The notes under the pieces are model-generated. The model saw nothing but the letters and a program-made list of their open reading frames with translations, was not told where the DNA came from and searched no databases. The position numbers and the translations under genes were made by a program. This document shows positions 18,962 through 27,688 of a DNA stretch of 64,000 bases, piece by piece; within the stretch, counting starts at the first letter, position 1, and each line of letters opens with the position of its first letter. This DNA is from Dactylosporangium aurantiacum. GTDB lineage: Bacteria; Actinomycetota; Actinomycetes; Mycobacteriales; Micromonosporaceae. The stretch covers positions 62,001 to 126,000 of the forward strand of contig NZ_JNYJ01000006.1 of the NCBI RefSeq assembly GCF_000716715.1, in the 5' to 3' direction.

Positions 18962-19382
18962 CCCGCACGGCCCCCTGCTGGATGCGCACCATGTTGCCCG
19001 ACGGGTCACGGAACGCCGAGTCGCGCGGCCCCCACGGCCGCTCGATCGGCTCCTGCAGCACCTCGGCGCCGGATGCCCGCACCCGCTCGAACGTCGCGTC
19101 GAGGTCCCCGGTGCTGAACACGATCATCGGCAGGACGCCCCGCGACAACAGGTCCTGCAGTGCGTCGCCGTCTGCCTCGGTACGGCCGGCGTGCGGCCAC
19201 GACAGCACGAACTGCAGCCCCGGCTGGCCCGTGCCGCCCAGGGTGACCCAGCGCGCGGCGCCCTCGCCGACGTCGTTCTGCACCTCGAGGCCGAGCGCGT
19301 CGCGGTAGAAGGCAAGGGACCGGTCCCAGTCGCTGACGGTGATGTGGCAGTACTGCAGCGCGACGTTCGTGGTGTTTTCCAT
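18951..19382 (-). CDS. VOC (glyoxalase/bleomycin-resistance-like) protein
   Basis: 143 aa. One pair of beta-alpha-beta-beta-beta modules: module 1 has YCHITVSDWDRSLAFYRDAL and module 2 MIVFSTGDLDATFERVRASG, ending GPRDSAFRDPSGNMVRIQQ. H13 and the E/Q near the C-terminus are in the places of metal ligands. Single-domain VOC proteins act in dimers as lyases, dioxygenases or drug-binding proteins; which one cannot be told. Alone, convergent with the broken purH-like gene. Confidence 0.88.
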   Translation of the reverse strand: MENTTNVALQYCHITVSDWDRSLAFYRDALGLEVQNDVGEGAARWVTLGGTGQPGLQFVLSWPHAGRTEADGDALQDLLSRGVLPMIVFSTGDLDATFERVRASGAEVLQEPIERPWGPRDSAFRDPSGNMVRIQQGAVRVSA

Positions 19383-19392
19383 GCCGGCGACG

Positions 19393-20052
19393 CTAGGTTG
19401 CCGCCGGCCGGGGCCGCTTCTCGAATCCTGACCGATCCGCTGGGCGGGCCGCCGCGGCGGCCGCGTGGACGGCGGGGGAGAGGGCGGTCGCGATCACCGC
19501 GTACCCGGCGCTGGACGGATGGAACCGGTCGGGGCTGAACAGGGCCGGCTCCGCCGCGAACGCCGCCGCGCTGCGGCCGATGTCGGCGACCCGGGCGCCG
19601 GCGGCGAGCGCCGCCCCGGTCTGTGCCCGCTGCAGCGCCGCACTGCCGGCGCGTACCGCGACACGCAGCTGCGGCGGCACCCACGGCACCACGCTCAGGT
19701 CCGGTGCCGGCGTGACGACGACCTGCGCCCCGGCGGCCCGCAGCGCGCGGACGGCGTCGCCGAGCAGCGCCGCGGCCCGCGGCGCGGGGACGAAGTGCGT
19801 CAGGTCGTTGGCCCCGACGATGATGAGCGCCACGTCCGGCGCCTCCGCGGCCGCCCGCCGCACCTGCTCCGCCAGGCCGAGGCTGTCGGCGCCCGGCACC
19901 GCGAACACCCGCGCCCGGGCCGGCGTGCCGGCCGCGGTCAGCGACGCCGCCAGCCGGGCACCGACGGTGTCGGCGGGGCTCGCGGCGCCCTGCCCGTATG
20001 CGATGGAGTCGCCGAGCACGGCGAGCGTCAGTGTCACAGCAGAGGACAACAC
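19393..20052 (-). CDS. SGNH/GDSL-type esterase
   Basis: About 219 aa. Block I AVLGDSIAYGQG (nucleophile serine), block III GANDLTH (oxyanion asparagine) and block V SPDRFHPSSAGY (Asp and His of the triad) are all present, so it is probably an active acyl hydrolase. There is no clear signal peptide. The start is uncertain: GTG at 20052, or GTG at 20037 (VTLTLAVLGDS), which gives a more usual N-terminus. It follows the DUF72 gene on the same strand after about 22 bp and may be co-transcribed. Confidence 0.88.
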   Translation of the reverse strand: MLSSAVTLTLAVLGDSIAYGQGAASPADTVGARLAASLTAAGTPARARVFAVPGADSLGLAEQVRRAAAEAPDVALIIVGANDLTHFVPAPRAAALLGDAVRALRAAGAQVVVTPAPDLSVVPWVPPQLRVAVRAGSAALQRAQTGAALAAGARVADIGRSAAAFAAEPALFSPDRFHPSSAGYAVIATALSPAVHAAAAAARPADRSGFEKRPRPAAT

Positions 20053-20074
20053 CGGCGTCGCCGCGGTGCTTCCC

Positions 20075-20923
20075 TCAGAACAGCGTCAGCGGCTCGGCCG
20101 GCTCGGGCTCCGGCAGCGGCGCCAGCCGCGGCAGGCGGGCCCGCACCTCGTCGTGGAACCGCCGGGCCAGTGCGGGCGCGTCGGTGTTGTCCGGGGTGTG
20201 CACGAACACCGTCGGCGAGCGACCCTCCCGCAGCCAGCCGGTGACCACGTCGACCCAGCGCTGCCAGCCCTCGACGGTCCGGTCGGGGTCGTCGCGGCCG
20301 AGGTACCGCACGATCGGCCGGTCGGTCAGCGCCGCCGTGCGCAGCGGCATGCGCGGCTTCTTGGTCCACGCGTCGCGTTCGGCGTCGCTGGTGGGCGGGG
20401 CGGCGAAGAACGCGGTCGTGTCGAACGGCACCCACTCGGCCCCGCCGAGCGCCGCCTCCAGCAGCCGCGCCGCGCCGGGATCGGTGAAGAACTCCGGGTG
20501 CCGGACCTCCACGGCGTACCGGTGGGCCGGCGGCATCCGGCGCAGGAACCTGGCGAGCGCGTCGACGTCGCCGGGGCCGAACGACCCGGGCAGCTGGATC
20601 CAGACCGCGTGGGCGCGCGGCCCGAGCGGCTCGATCGCGTCGAGGAACGCCCGCACGTCGCCGCCGGCGTCGGTGAGGCGCCGCTCATGGGTGACCCGCT
20701 TCGGCAGCTTCACCACGAACCGGAACCCCGGATCCGTCTGCTGCGCCCACGACGCCACCGTGTCCCTGGCCGGCGTGGCGTAGAACGTGGTGTTGCCCTC
20801 CACGGCGTTGCACCGGCCCGCATACGCCCGCAGCCGCTCGTGCGCCGCCAGCGGCTGGGGCGAGAACCGCCAGGCCTTGTGCGTCCACATGGCACACCCG
20901 ACATGAAGCTGCACAACCGGCAC
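20075..20923 (-). CDS. DUF72-family protein (YecE-like)
   Basis: About 282 aa from GTG 20923 (VPVVQLHVGCAMWTHKAW); a GTG three codons later is also possible. DUF72 signatures include the N-terminal VGC..W.H..W, the middle NAVEGNTTFYATP, FRFVVKLPKRVTHERRL, and a late YAVEVRHPEFF. The fold is a TIM barrel; the biochemical role of the family is not established. The downstream GDSL gene is close enough to share a transcript. Confidence 0.88.
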   Translation of the reverse strand: MPVVQLHVGCAMWTHKAWRFSPQPLAAHERLRAYAGRCNAVEGNTTFYATPARDTVASWAQQTDPGFRFVVKLPKRVTHERRLTDAGGDVRAFLDAIEPLGPRAHAVWIQLPGSFGPGDVDALARFLRRMPPAHRYAVEVRHPEFFTDPGAARLLEAALGGAEWVPFDTTAFFAAPPTSDAERDAWTKKPRMPLRTAALTDRPIVRYLGRDDPDRTVEGWQRWVDVVTGWLREGRSPTVFVHTPDNTDAPALARRFHDEVRARLPRLAPLPEPEPAEPLTLF

Positions 20924-20952
20924 GCTACCCGCGCCGCCGGGCGCGCGGCCAG

Positions 20953-21450
20953 TCACGGGGTGCCGGTGAGGGCGCGCAGCAGCGCCAGGTCGTGCCGGTC
21001 GACGTCGCGGTGCTCGTACCCCTGATGGAATCCCAGCTGCAGGCGGGGCGAGATGCACGGCACCGGGCGGCCGGCGATGGTGCCGGTGGTCAGGTCGGCG
21101 CGCGGGTAGTCGAACCAGTCGCCGTCGAGGCCCGCCTGCCGGCCGTCGCCGCCGGGCCGCTCGAAGACCACGGGGTGCAGGTCGACGCGCCCGTCGCCGG
21201 GCTCGACGAGCTCGACCCGGACGGGGCGCCAGTCGGTCTCGACGCTGTACCCGAGCGCCACGAGGGCCGCCATCGCCGCGGGCTCGCGGTCGGCGTCGAT
21301 GGCGAGGTCGAGGTCCCGGTGCGGGCGGGTCTGCCGGCCGGCGAGGGCGTCGACGCCCCAGCCGCCCGAGATCCAGCACGGGCAGCCGGCCTCGCGCAGC
21401 GCGGCGAGGACCTCGTGCACCTTGGTCGCGTCCATTCTCACGTCGGGCAT
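20953..21450 (-). CDS. Aminoglycoside/lincosamide nucleotidyltransferase-like protein
   Basis: 165 aa. The motif GGWGVDALAGRQTRPHRDLD near residue 29 is the G-[GS]-x(n)-D-x-D signature of minimal nucleotidyltransferases of the ANT(2'')/LnuA type; aspartates in HRDLDLAI should bind metal. The later VELVEPGDGRVDLHPVVF gives the third acidic residue. It could modify an antibiotic, but many such genes in soil actinomycetes are of unknown function. ATG 21450 follows a GGGAG site. It diverges from the PadR gene. Confidence 0.8.
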   Translation of the reverse strand: MPDVRMDATKVHEVLAALREAGCPCWISGGWGVDALAGRQTRPHRDLDLAIDADREPAAMAALVALGYSVETDWRPVRVELVEPGDGRVDLHPVVFERPGGDGRQAGLDGDWFDYPRADLTTGTIAGRPVPCISPRLQLGFHQGYEHRDVDRHDLALLRALTGTP

Positions 21451-21464
21451 TCTTGTCTCCCACC

Positions 21465-21496
21465 CCTATGTAGCGAAACTGTATTCACCTATGTAG
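21465..21496. repeat. Two CCTATGTAG direct repeats, possible PadR operator
   Basis: CCTATGTAG occurs at 21465-21473 and again at 21488-21496, 23 bp apart, in the 55-bp gap between the divergent nucleotidyltransferase and PadR genes. CTATGTAG is itself almost palindromic. The second copy ends 9 bp before the PadR ATG. A PadR-type repressor binding here could shut both genes. Part of the repeat may instead serve as a -10 element. Confidence 0.45.
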
Positions 21497-21505
21497 GCTT
21501 CCGGC

Positions 21506-21838
21506 ATGCCACCGATCAGGATGACGACGGCGTTGGCGAAGGTCGTCGCGGCGCTGCTGCACGACCCGACCGCGGAGCACTACGGGCTGGAGCTGATGCG
21601 CGCGACCGGCCACCCGAGCGGCACGCTCTACCCGATCCTGGTCCGGCTCGAGGCCGCCGGCTGGGTCAGCACCCGCTGGGAGGAGATCGACGCCGCCGAG
21701 GCGGGCCGCCCGCCCCGGCGGTACTACCGGCTGACCGCCGAGGGCGTGGTCGCCGCCCGGCAGGCCCTCGCGGAGCTGCGGCTCCAGCTCGACCCCGGCG
21801 CCAGCACCGTCACGAAGCCTCGGGGGGCGACGGCATGA
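21506..21838 (+). CDS. PadR-family transcriptional regulator
   Basis: 110 aa. A winged helix with the PadR hallmark HYGLELMRATGHPSGTLYPIL and VRLEAAGWVST, then PPRRYYRLTAEG and a short dimerisation helix. The CCTATGTAG repeats just upstream suggest autoregulation. Its stop overlaps the start of the membrane protein gene (ATGA at 21835), an arrangement common where PadR controls the gene encoded with it. Confidence 0.93.
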   Translation: MPPIRMTTALAKVVAALLHDPTAEHYGLELMRATGHPSGTLYPILVRLEAAGWVSTRWEEIDAAEAGRPPRRYYRLTAEGVVAARQALAELRLQLDPGASTVTKPRGATA

Positions 21839-23582
21839 CGCCGACACGGGGAGCCGTCGCGGCGGTCGTCGGCGGGCTCGTCGCCGTCGCCGCGCGGCGC
21901 TGGGGCGTGTCGGCCGTCGACGACCGGGTCCTGGAGTGGCAGGGTGAGCTGCACGCCCTGCGGCACGAGCCGGGTGTGCCACCGGCGGTCCGGGGGTATC
22001 GGCAGATCACCTTCGCGCTGAGCCTCGCCACGTCCCGGCCGGCCCGCGCGCAGCGACCCGCCGCGGCGGCGCTGGACACCACCTGGGGCCTGATCGGGCT
22101 GCCGCGACCCGTGCTGGTCGTGCTCGCCGTGCCGGGCATCGCGATCGGCCTCATGCAGGGCTACGCCGACGCCGTCCGCGACTCGATCTTCTCCCTGCTC
22201 GTGCCGCGCGACAACAGCGGCGACCCGGCCAACGGCATCACCGGCCCCGGCGCCGCGTTCTGGGTCGGGCTGGTGCTGCTGGCCGGGGGCCTGGTGCTGG
22301 CGGCCACCGTGTTCAGCCGCTCCTGGTCCGCGCAGGACCCCGCGCACCGCCGGCTCGCCCGGCTCACCGCCGTGCCGGTCCTGCTCGCCGCCGGCGGTCA
22401 GCTCACCCGCCAGCCATCGGTCCCGGCCGCCGCCCTGGTCGCGGCCGCGGTCGTGCTCGCCGGGGCGGGCCTGTGGGCCGACCGGGTCACCGGCGCCCGG
22501 CGCTGGCTGGTGCTCGTGCCCGCGGGGACGGTCACCGCCGCCGTGCTGTTCGTGGCGGGCCGCGGACCCGAGACGCTGCACCACGGCGTCGTCGGCACGG
22601 CGGCCGTCACCCTGGCCGTGACCGTGTTCGCGGTCCGCTGCGCCGCCGCCACCACCCGCGTCGCCCCGGCCACCGCGCCCCCGGTCGAGGCCGCCGCGCC
22701 GACGACGGGTCCCGGCGCGGGGTCGGCGGCGCGCACGGTGGCGCTGGTGACCGCGCTGGCCGTCACCATGGTCGGTGCCGCGGTCCTCGCCGTCTCCTGG
22801 GCGGGTGCTCTGCCCGTCGACGGGCTGAACCTCGGGGTCTGGGCGGGGTGGCGCACCGCGATCCGGCAGGCCGCGGCCGTGCTCGTCGTCGCGGGCCTCG
22901 TCCAGCTCGCGGCGGTGCATCCGCGCTCCCGGCTCACCGGCGACCGGCGCCGCCGGGTCGGCCTGGCCGTGGCGGTCGTCGCCGCCTGCTGCGTGCCGAG
23001 CCTGCTGCTGCACGGGCGCTGGATGTGGGTCGCCGTCGAAGCGGCCCGCCCGGTTACGCCCCGTCGACCGCGGTCGTCGCCGGCGCCCTCACGGCACTGT
23101 GCCTGGCCGGCGCGATCAGCGCCCGCCGGCCCCCGCTGCGCGCCGCGGCCGCGGTGGCGCTCGTGGCCGGGTGCGCCGGCTTCGTGGCGGCGGCGGCCTC
23201 GTTGAGCGCCGGCGACGGCGACAACGACCCGCTGGTGCTCCTCGGCAACCTCGCCGGGCTCGTGGTCACGATCCCGCTGCTGCTCACGGTCCGCCGGGTC
23301 GTCCTCGGCCGCCGCCCCGGCCGCCTCCGCCGGGCGCTGCGGTGGACGGTGGCCGTCATCGCCATGCCGGTCCTCGGCGTGCCGAAGCTGCTCGAAGGCC
23401 TGTACCGCTACGCCGACACCCTCTTCGAACCGGACCCACGCCGGTACGCCATCGAGCCCAGCGTGCTGGGCACCGTCGTGGCCGCACTGGTCCTGGCCGC
23501 GTTCCTGGGCCGCCGTCCCACCGCCGCGCCCCCGTCCACTGCCGCGGGTGGTGCTGCTCACTGCTCGGCTGACGGTGGGTGA
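21835..23582 (+). pseudogene. Polytopic membrane protein, split by a 1-bp frameshift
   Basis: The frame from 21835 encodes at least seven hydrophobic helices up to LLLHGRWMWVAVEAARP near 23047. It then degenerates into an arginine/proline-rich tail. The frame two bases over continues smoothly with GYAPSTAVVAGALTALCLAG and three more helices to SADGG at 23582. Adding one C in the run CCCGCCCGG (about 23043-23051) restores a protein of about 580 aa. This is either a recent mutation or a sequencing error in a GC run. It is co-encoded with PadR and its function is unknown. An N-terminal helix-rich stretch (QITFALSLATSRPARAQR) resembles permease-associated proteins. Confidence 0.65.
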
Positions 23583-23839
23583 GGGCGCTCGTCGGCCGGG
23601 CGCCGCCGCGGGGCGTTCACGGTCACCGCCGAAGCGGCCGGCACCGTGGCAACGATCGGCTGAGGTCACACCCGGTCGCACGGCGTCCTGACCTCAGCAG
23701 TCCAGCGCACCGGTCGGATGCCCCATCGACGCCGGGGACACCGAAGGTCACTTGGACGCCGCCGTACGAGTGCGGCTTCCGACCGTGGTGCGGGCGAAAT
23801 CCCGCGACAGCCGCGGTGGCGGGTGGCCAGAATGGCGCC

Positions 23840-24685
23840 ATGGGCGCCGCGATGTCTGGCAACGACTTCCTGCTGCTGCCGCCACGACCCGACCGCACCG
23901 CCGCGCTGCTGGCCGCTGCCGCGCAGCGCAGGGGCATGACGGTGGAGCACTGCTCGGACAGCACCGTGCCGGCGCGGCTGCGCGGCTGCGATGGTGGACA
24001 CCTCTACGGCGGTCCGGCGTTCGCCGCCGCGGTCGGCGCCGACCTCGATCTCGCGCTCCTCGAACCGGCCGATGACTGGCTACCCGGGTTGCCCGAGGAG
24101 TTCCGCTGGCGCGACATCACGCTGACCTCGCTGGGCGAGGCGCGGTGGGCACGCACACCGATGTTCGTCAAGCAGCCACGGGACAAGGACCTGGCGGCCG
24201 CTGTCTACGCCGACGGCAGCCGGCTGCCCGGCACCGACCGCCTCGCGGCGGACACACCGGTCCTGGTCAGCGACATCGTCACGTTCGTGGTGGAATACCG
24301 GCTGTACGTCCTGGACGGCACGGTCCATGCCGCCAGCCGGTACGCGACCTTCGGCCGGCTCGACCCGGCACCGCTGGACCGCGACGGGCAAAGCTGCGCC
24401 GTGCTCGCCTTCGCGAACGACCTGCTCGACGCGTGCGCCGACAGCCTGCCGAGCGGCGTTGTCGTCGACGTCGGCCTGGCCAGCGACCCCGATACGGGCG
24501 ACGAGCACTGGGCCGTGATCGAAGCGAACATGGCATGGTTCTCCACCTGTTACGCCGCCGACCCCGACCGGGCGCTCGACGTGGTCCTCCGCGCCGCCGG
24601 GCCGCGCCACCGCACGGCGGCCCGTGACCACGCCTTCATCCGCACCGCACACCGCAAGCCCACCGCCCCGCTTCGCGGCACATGA
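23840..24685 (+). CDS. ATP-grasp domain protein (R2K type)
   Basis: About 281 aa from ATG 23840; ATG 23852 (MSGNDFLLLPP) is an alternative. The C-terminal half has the ATP-grasp pattern: PMFVKQPRDKD (nucleotide lysine), VVEYRLYVLDGTVHAASRY (the R2K arginine), VVDVGLA and WAVIEANMAWFS with the metal-binding Glu-Ala-Asn. R2K proteins are RNA-ligase-like or peptide-ligase-like ATP-grasp enzymes, often single genes with unknown substrates. It stands alone; the 257 bp upstream hold no clear promoter or ORF. Confidence 0.78.
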   Translation: MGAAMSGNDFLLLPPRPDRTAALLAAAAQRRGMTVEHCSDSTVPARLRGCDGGHLYGGPAFAAAVGADLDLALLEPADDWLPGLPEEFRWRDITLTSLGEARWARTPMFVKQPRDKDLAAAVYADGSRLPGTDRLAADTPVLVSDIVTFVVEYRLYVLDGTVHAASRYATFGRLDPAPLDRDGQSCAVLAFANDLLDACADSLPSGVVVDVGLASDPDTGDEHWAVIEANMAWFSTCYAADPDRALDVVLRAAGPRHRTAARDHAFIRTAHRKPTAPLRGT

Positions 24686-24832
24686 GTATGCGCGCACCGC
24701 GGCGTCGGGCACTGAGAGCGGCGGTGAAGGTCCAGGCTGCATCGTTGCCGTCGACGCCGAGAGCGACGGCAGGGCGGCACGCACCTGCTCGCACCATCGG
24801 GTGACGGGAGTCTGAAGGAATTTCCGGCGCGG

Positions 24833-24860
24833 TGTCGGATCTGCCGTGGGTCGTTCGTAG
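24833..24860 (+). promoter_or_regulatory. ECF-type promoter motif, copy 1
   Basis: TGTCGGATC (24833-24841), ten bases, then CGTTCGTAG (24852-24860). It lies 70 bp before the DHFR-like gene at 24931 in the coding orientation. The same two boxes with exactly the same 10-bp gap occur in front of two other genes (43550-43577 and 44321-44348, minus strand). Read as TGTCGG-N17-CGTAG, it has the form of an ECF sigma promoter. Confidence 0.7.
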
Positions 24861-24930
24861 AACTGGTGAGGGCAGTCGGGACACGGCCCGACACTTGACC
24901 GAGTGCGATCGACGATCGAGAGGTAACGGC

Positions 24931-25494
24931 ATGGGCAAGCTCAGCTACGTGACCAACTTGTCGCTTGACGGCTACATCGAGGACGAGGCCGGCGTGTTCG
25001 CCTGGTTGCCGATGGACGATGAGCTCTTCGTGTTCTATACCGAGCTGCTGCGGTCCGTGAGCACGTTCCTGTACGGGCGGCGCCTGTACGAGGGGATGAC
25101 CGTCTGGGAAACCGACAAGACACTGGCCGCGCGGTCCGATCTCATGGCCGACTTCGCGCGTACCTGGCAGGCGGCCAGCAAGGTCGTGTACTCCACCACG
25201 CTCACCGAGGTGTCCACCGCCGACACCCGGATCGAACGCCGTTTCGAACCGGCCGCGGTACGGCAGCTGAAGGCCGCGGCCGGCAAGGACCTCAACGTGG
25301 GCGGGGCCAACCTCGCCGCGCAGGCGTTCCGGGCCGGGCTGGTCGACGAGTGCCAGCTGTTCGTCTGGCCCGTGGTCCTCGGCGGGGGCAAGCCGGGGCT
25401 GCCGGCCGGCATGCGCACCGACCTCGAGCTCGTCGACGAGCGGCGTTTCAACAACGGCGTCATGCACCTGCGCTACCGCACGCTGGGCGGTTGA
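24931..25494 (+). CDS. Dihydrofolate reductase-family protein (RibD C-terminal-like)
   Basis: 187 aa. N-terminal strand LSYVTNLSLDGYIED, then FLYGRRLYEGMTVWE, KVVYSTTLTE, LNVGGANLAAQAFRAGLVDECQLFVWPVVLGGGKP: the arrangement of RibD_C/DHFR-like reductases. Members of this stand-alone group have no known substrate. ATG 24931 follows AGAGGTAAC. The upstream ECF-like promoter is shared with the YCII gene and the second DHFR-like gene. Its 3' end overlaps the convergent PP2C gene by 35 bp. Confidence 0.9.
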   Translation: MGKLSYVTNLSLDGYIEDEAGVFAWLPMDDELFVFYTELLRSVSTFLYGRRLYEGMTVWETDKTLAARSDLMADFARTWQAASKVVYSTTLTEVSTADTRIERRFEPAAVRQLKAAAGKDLNVGGANLAAQAFRAGLVDECQLFVWPVVLGGGKPGLPAGMRTDLELVDERRFNNGVMHLRYRTLGG

Positions 25495-26692
25495 GGGCCG
25501 GGAGGTCGCGGCGGACGGCGAGGACGGCGACGTCGTCGGTCGGGCCGGTGTTGTCCAGCAGGGTCATCGCCGCGTTGCAGGTGGCGTCGGCGGAGCCCGG
25601 CGGCAGGGCGTCGACCATCCGTTGCAGGCCGGTGAGGATGCCGCGGCCGCGGCGCTCGACGAGGCCGTCGGTGTAGAGGAACAGGCCCTGGCCCGGCTCC
25701 AGGGGGAACCGGGTGTCGCGCCGCGCCGCCCCGCGGTACGCGCCGAGCGGCAGGTCGGGGGTGAGCTTGAGCAGCGTGCCCGGGGTGTCCGGGGCGGTCA
25801 GCACCGGTGGCAGGTGGCCGGCGTTGGACAGTGTGACCGTGCTCAGCGTCGGGTCCAGCACGGCGTAGATGGCGGTGGCCATGGCGTCGGGCTCGAAGCG
25901 CTGCACCTTGCGGTCCAGCCGGGTCAGCACGTCGGCCGGGTCGTCGGTCTCCATCGCGTACGCCCGCAGCGCGCTCCTGATCCGGCCCATGACCACGGCC
26001 GCGTGCAGGCCGCTGCCGGCCACGTCGCCGATGACGATGCCGACGTGGCCGGAGGGCAGGTCGAAGACGTCGTACCAGTCGCCGCCGACGCCGACCTGGG
26101 CGCCGGGCACGTAGCGCACCGCGACGTCCAGGCCGGGGATCGCCGGTGGCCGGGCCGGCAGCAGGCTGCGTTGCAGCGCCACGGCGGCGGCTCGGTCCAG
26201 GTGTGACCGGCGGGCCTGGGTGGCGAGGCTGGCCCGGTCGGCGACGAGCTGCAGCAGCTCGATGTCGTCGGCGGCGAACGAGCGTCGCTGTGCGGTGCTG
26301 ACGTGCAGCACGCCGATGACCCGGCCGCTGCTGAGCATCGGCACGGCGAGGACGGAGGTGGTGCCGGCGGGCAGCAGCGTGGCGTCGAAGTCGCCGCTCT
26401 GGCCGACGCGTTCCACCGCGACGGGTGCGCCGCGCACGGCGACCTGGCCGGCGAAGCCGGCACCGACGGGGGTCCGCACGACGTGCTGCGGCTCGAGGCC
26501 GAGGCCGGCGGTCGCGGTGGCGACCAGGTCGGTGCCGTCCTGGTCGAGCAGCAGCACGGCGGCGCTGTCGACCTGCAGGATGTCCAGGGTGCGCTCCAGC
26601 AGCTCGCGGAGCAGATCCTCCAGCCCGAGCTGTGACAGGGCGGCGTCGGTCACCGCCTGCAGCCGGCGGAGCTTCTCCGCGCTGTCGGCCAT
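25460..26692 (-). CDS. GAF-domain PP2C (SpoIIE-type) serine phosphatase
   Basis: About 410 aa from ATG 26692 (MADSAEKLRRL). A GAF domain covers residues 15-160 (LEDLLRELLERTLDILQVD, TSVLAVPMLSSGRVIGVLHV). The SpoIIE/PP2C domain follows with VGGDWYDVFDLPSGHVGIVI, GDVAGSGLHAA, TLSNAGHLPP, LFLYTDGLVERR and GPTDDVAVLAVR, giving the metal-binding aspartates. Such RsbU/RsbP-like proteins dephosphorylate STAS anti-anti-sigma factors. A STAS gene and an anti-sigma kinase remnant lie directly upstream, so a partner-switching module is likely. Confidence 0.93.
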   Translation of the reverse strand: MADSAEKLRRLQAVTDAALSQLGLEDLLRELLERTLDILQVDSAAVLLLDQDGTDLVATATAGLGLEPQHVVRTPVGAGFAGQVAVRGAPVAVERVGQSGDFDATLLPAGTTSVLAVPMLSSGRVIGVLHVSTAQRRSFAADDIELLQLVADRASLATQARRSHLDRAAAVALQRSLLPARPPAIPGLDVAVRYVPGAQVGVGGDWYDVFDLPSGHVGIVIGDVAGSGLHAAVVMGRIRSALRAYAMETDDPADVLTRLDRKVQRFEPDAMATAIYAVLDPTLSTVTLSNAGHLPPVLTAPDTPGTLLKLTPDLPLGAYRGAARRDTRFPLEPGQGLFLYTDGLVERRGRGILTGLQRMVDALPPGSADATCNAAMTLLDNTGPTDDVAVLAVRRDLPALNRPACGSAGA

Positions 26693-26818
26693 CGCCTTCC
26701 CGCCGCGCCTCAGCACCAGTCACTGCCTTTCCGTTCCGCGCTGTCAGCCGCACGGTCAGTGTCGCATCCGGCGCCCCGCCGGCACTCGTGCCGGGCGGAC
26801 GGCTGCCCGGTCGGCGGT

Positions 26819-27124
26819 TCAGCCGGACAGGTGACCCAGGACCCCGGTCAGCTCGAGCACGTCGCGCACCACACCCGCCGGGTTGGCGACGCTGAAGCGC
26901 TGCCCGCGCTCGTCGGCCAGGCGCTTGCCCTTGAGCAGCGCGTTGATGCCGGCGGAGTCGATGAACGTCACCCCGGCCAGGTCGACGACCACGCCGGACG
27001 CGGCATCGCCGACCGCGGTGGCCAGCGCACCTTCCAACTCGGCGGCGGTCGACAGGTCGACGTCACCGGCGACGCTGATGACGACCGGGTCATCGTCGCG
27101 GGTGGTGGACAGCGTCAGAGCCAT
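26819..27124 (-). CDS. STAS-domain anti-anti-sigma factor
   Basis: 101 aa. VISVAGDVDLSTAAELEGAL and VVVDLAGVTFIDSAGINALLKG are the STAS core; the serine in FIDSAG is the usual phosphorylation site. The unphosphorylated form captures an anti-sigma kinase and frees a sigma factor. ATG 27124 follows AAGGAGGG at good spacing. It lies between the PP2C phosphatase gene (same strand) and the divergent kinase gene, whose C-terminus is frameshifted. Confidence 0.94.
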   Translation of the reverse strand: MALTLSTTRDDDPVVISVAGDVDLSTAAELEGALATAVGDAASGVVVDLAGVTFIDSAGINALLKGKRLADERGQRFSVANPAGVVRDVLELTGVLGHLSG

Positions 27125-27260
27125 GGTCCCTCCTTGCGCGAAACGACAAGCGCCTGACGACCCTATATGGTGACTCGACGAGGACGCAGTGACGGCATCG
27201 GCGGTTCGTGCGGGACCTTGCGACGCCGGCACAGGCCATGCTCGACATTGTGGATGTGAC

Positions 27261-27672
27261 ATGCGGGATGACTCTGACACGGCACCGATGACGGTGGCGC
27301 TGCCTGCGGTGACCGTGGCCGGCGTCGCCGAGGTCCGGCGTCGGGTGAGCGAGGCGGCCCGCGAGGTCGGCCTGTCGCCCGATCGGGTGGACGCGTTCAC
27401 CGTCGCGGTGAACGAGATCGTCATCAACGCCCTCGAGCACGGCGGCGGCACGGCCGCGGTGACGCTGGTGATGTCGGCGCACCAGCTGGTCGTGGAGGTC
27501 GTCGACCAGGGCACCGCGCAGTGGCAGTTCAGCGTGCCGGGGGCGCCGCCCCCGCCCGACCAGGTCCACGGGCGCGGGCTGTGGCTGGCTGGCCAAGCAG
27601 CTGTCCGACGAGCTCACCATCGACGCCCGCGGCGACGAGCGCCTGGTCCGGCTCACCGCGAAGACCGCCTGA
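27261..27672 (+). pseudogene. Anti-sigma serine kinase (RsbW/HATPase_c_2), frameshifted at C-terminus
   Basis: From ATG 27261 the protein reads as an RsbW-like GHKL kinase: VDAFTVAVNEIVINALEHGG (N box), VVEVVDQGTAQW (G1) and VHGRGLWLA (G2). At 27581-27592 a GGCTGGCT duplication shifts the frame. Removing one GGCT restores LAKQLSDELTIDARGDERLVRL, TAKTA and a stop at 27672, a complete ending for this family. As written, the frame runs on to 28010 with an arginine-rich tail antisense to the GGDEF gene. The ATP lid is intact but the last strand and helix are lost, so activity is doubtful. Confidence 0.8.
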
Positions 27673-27688
27673 CGGGCACGCGGCGCGC

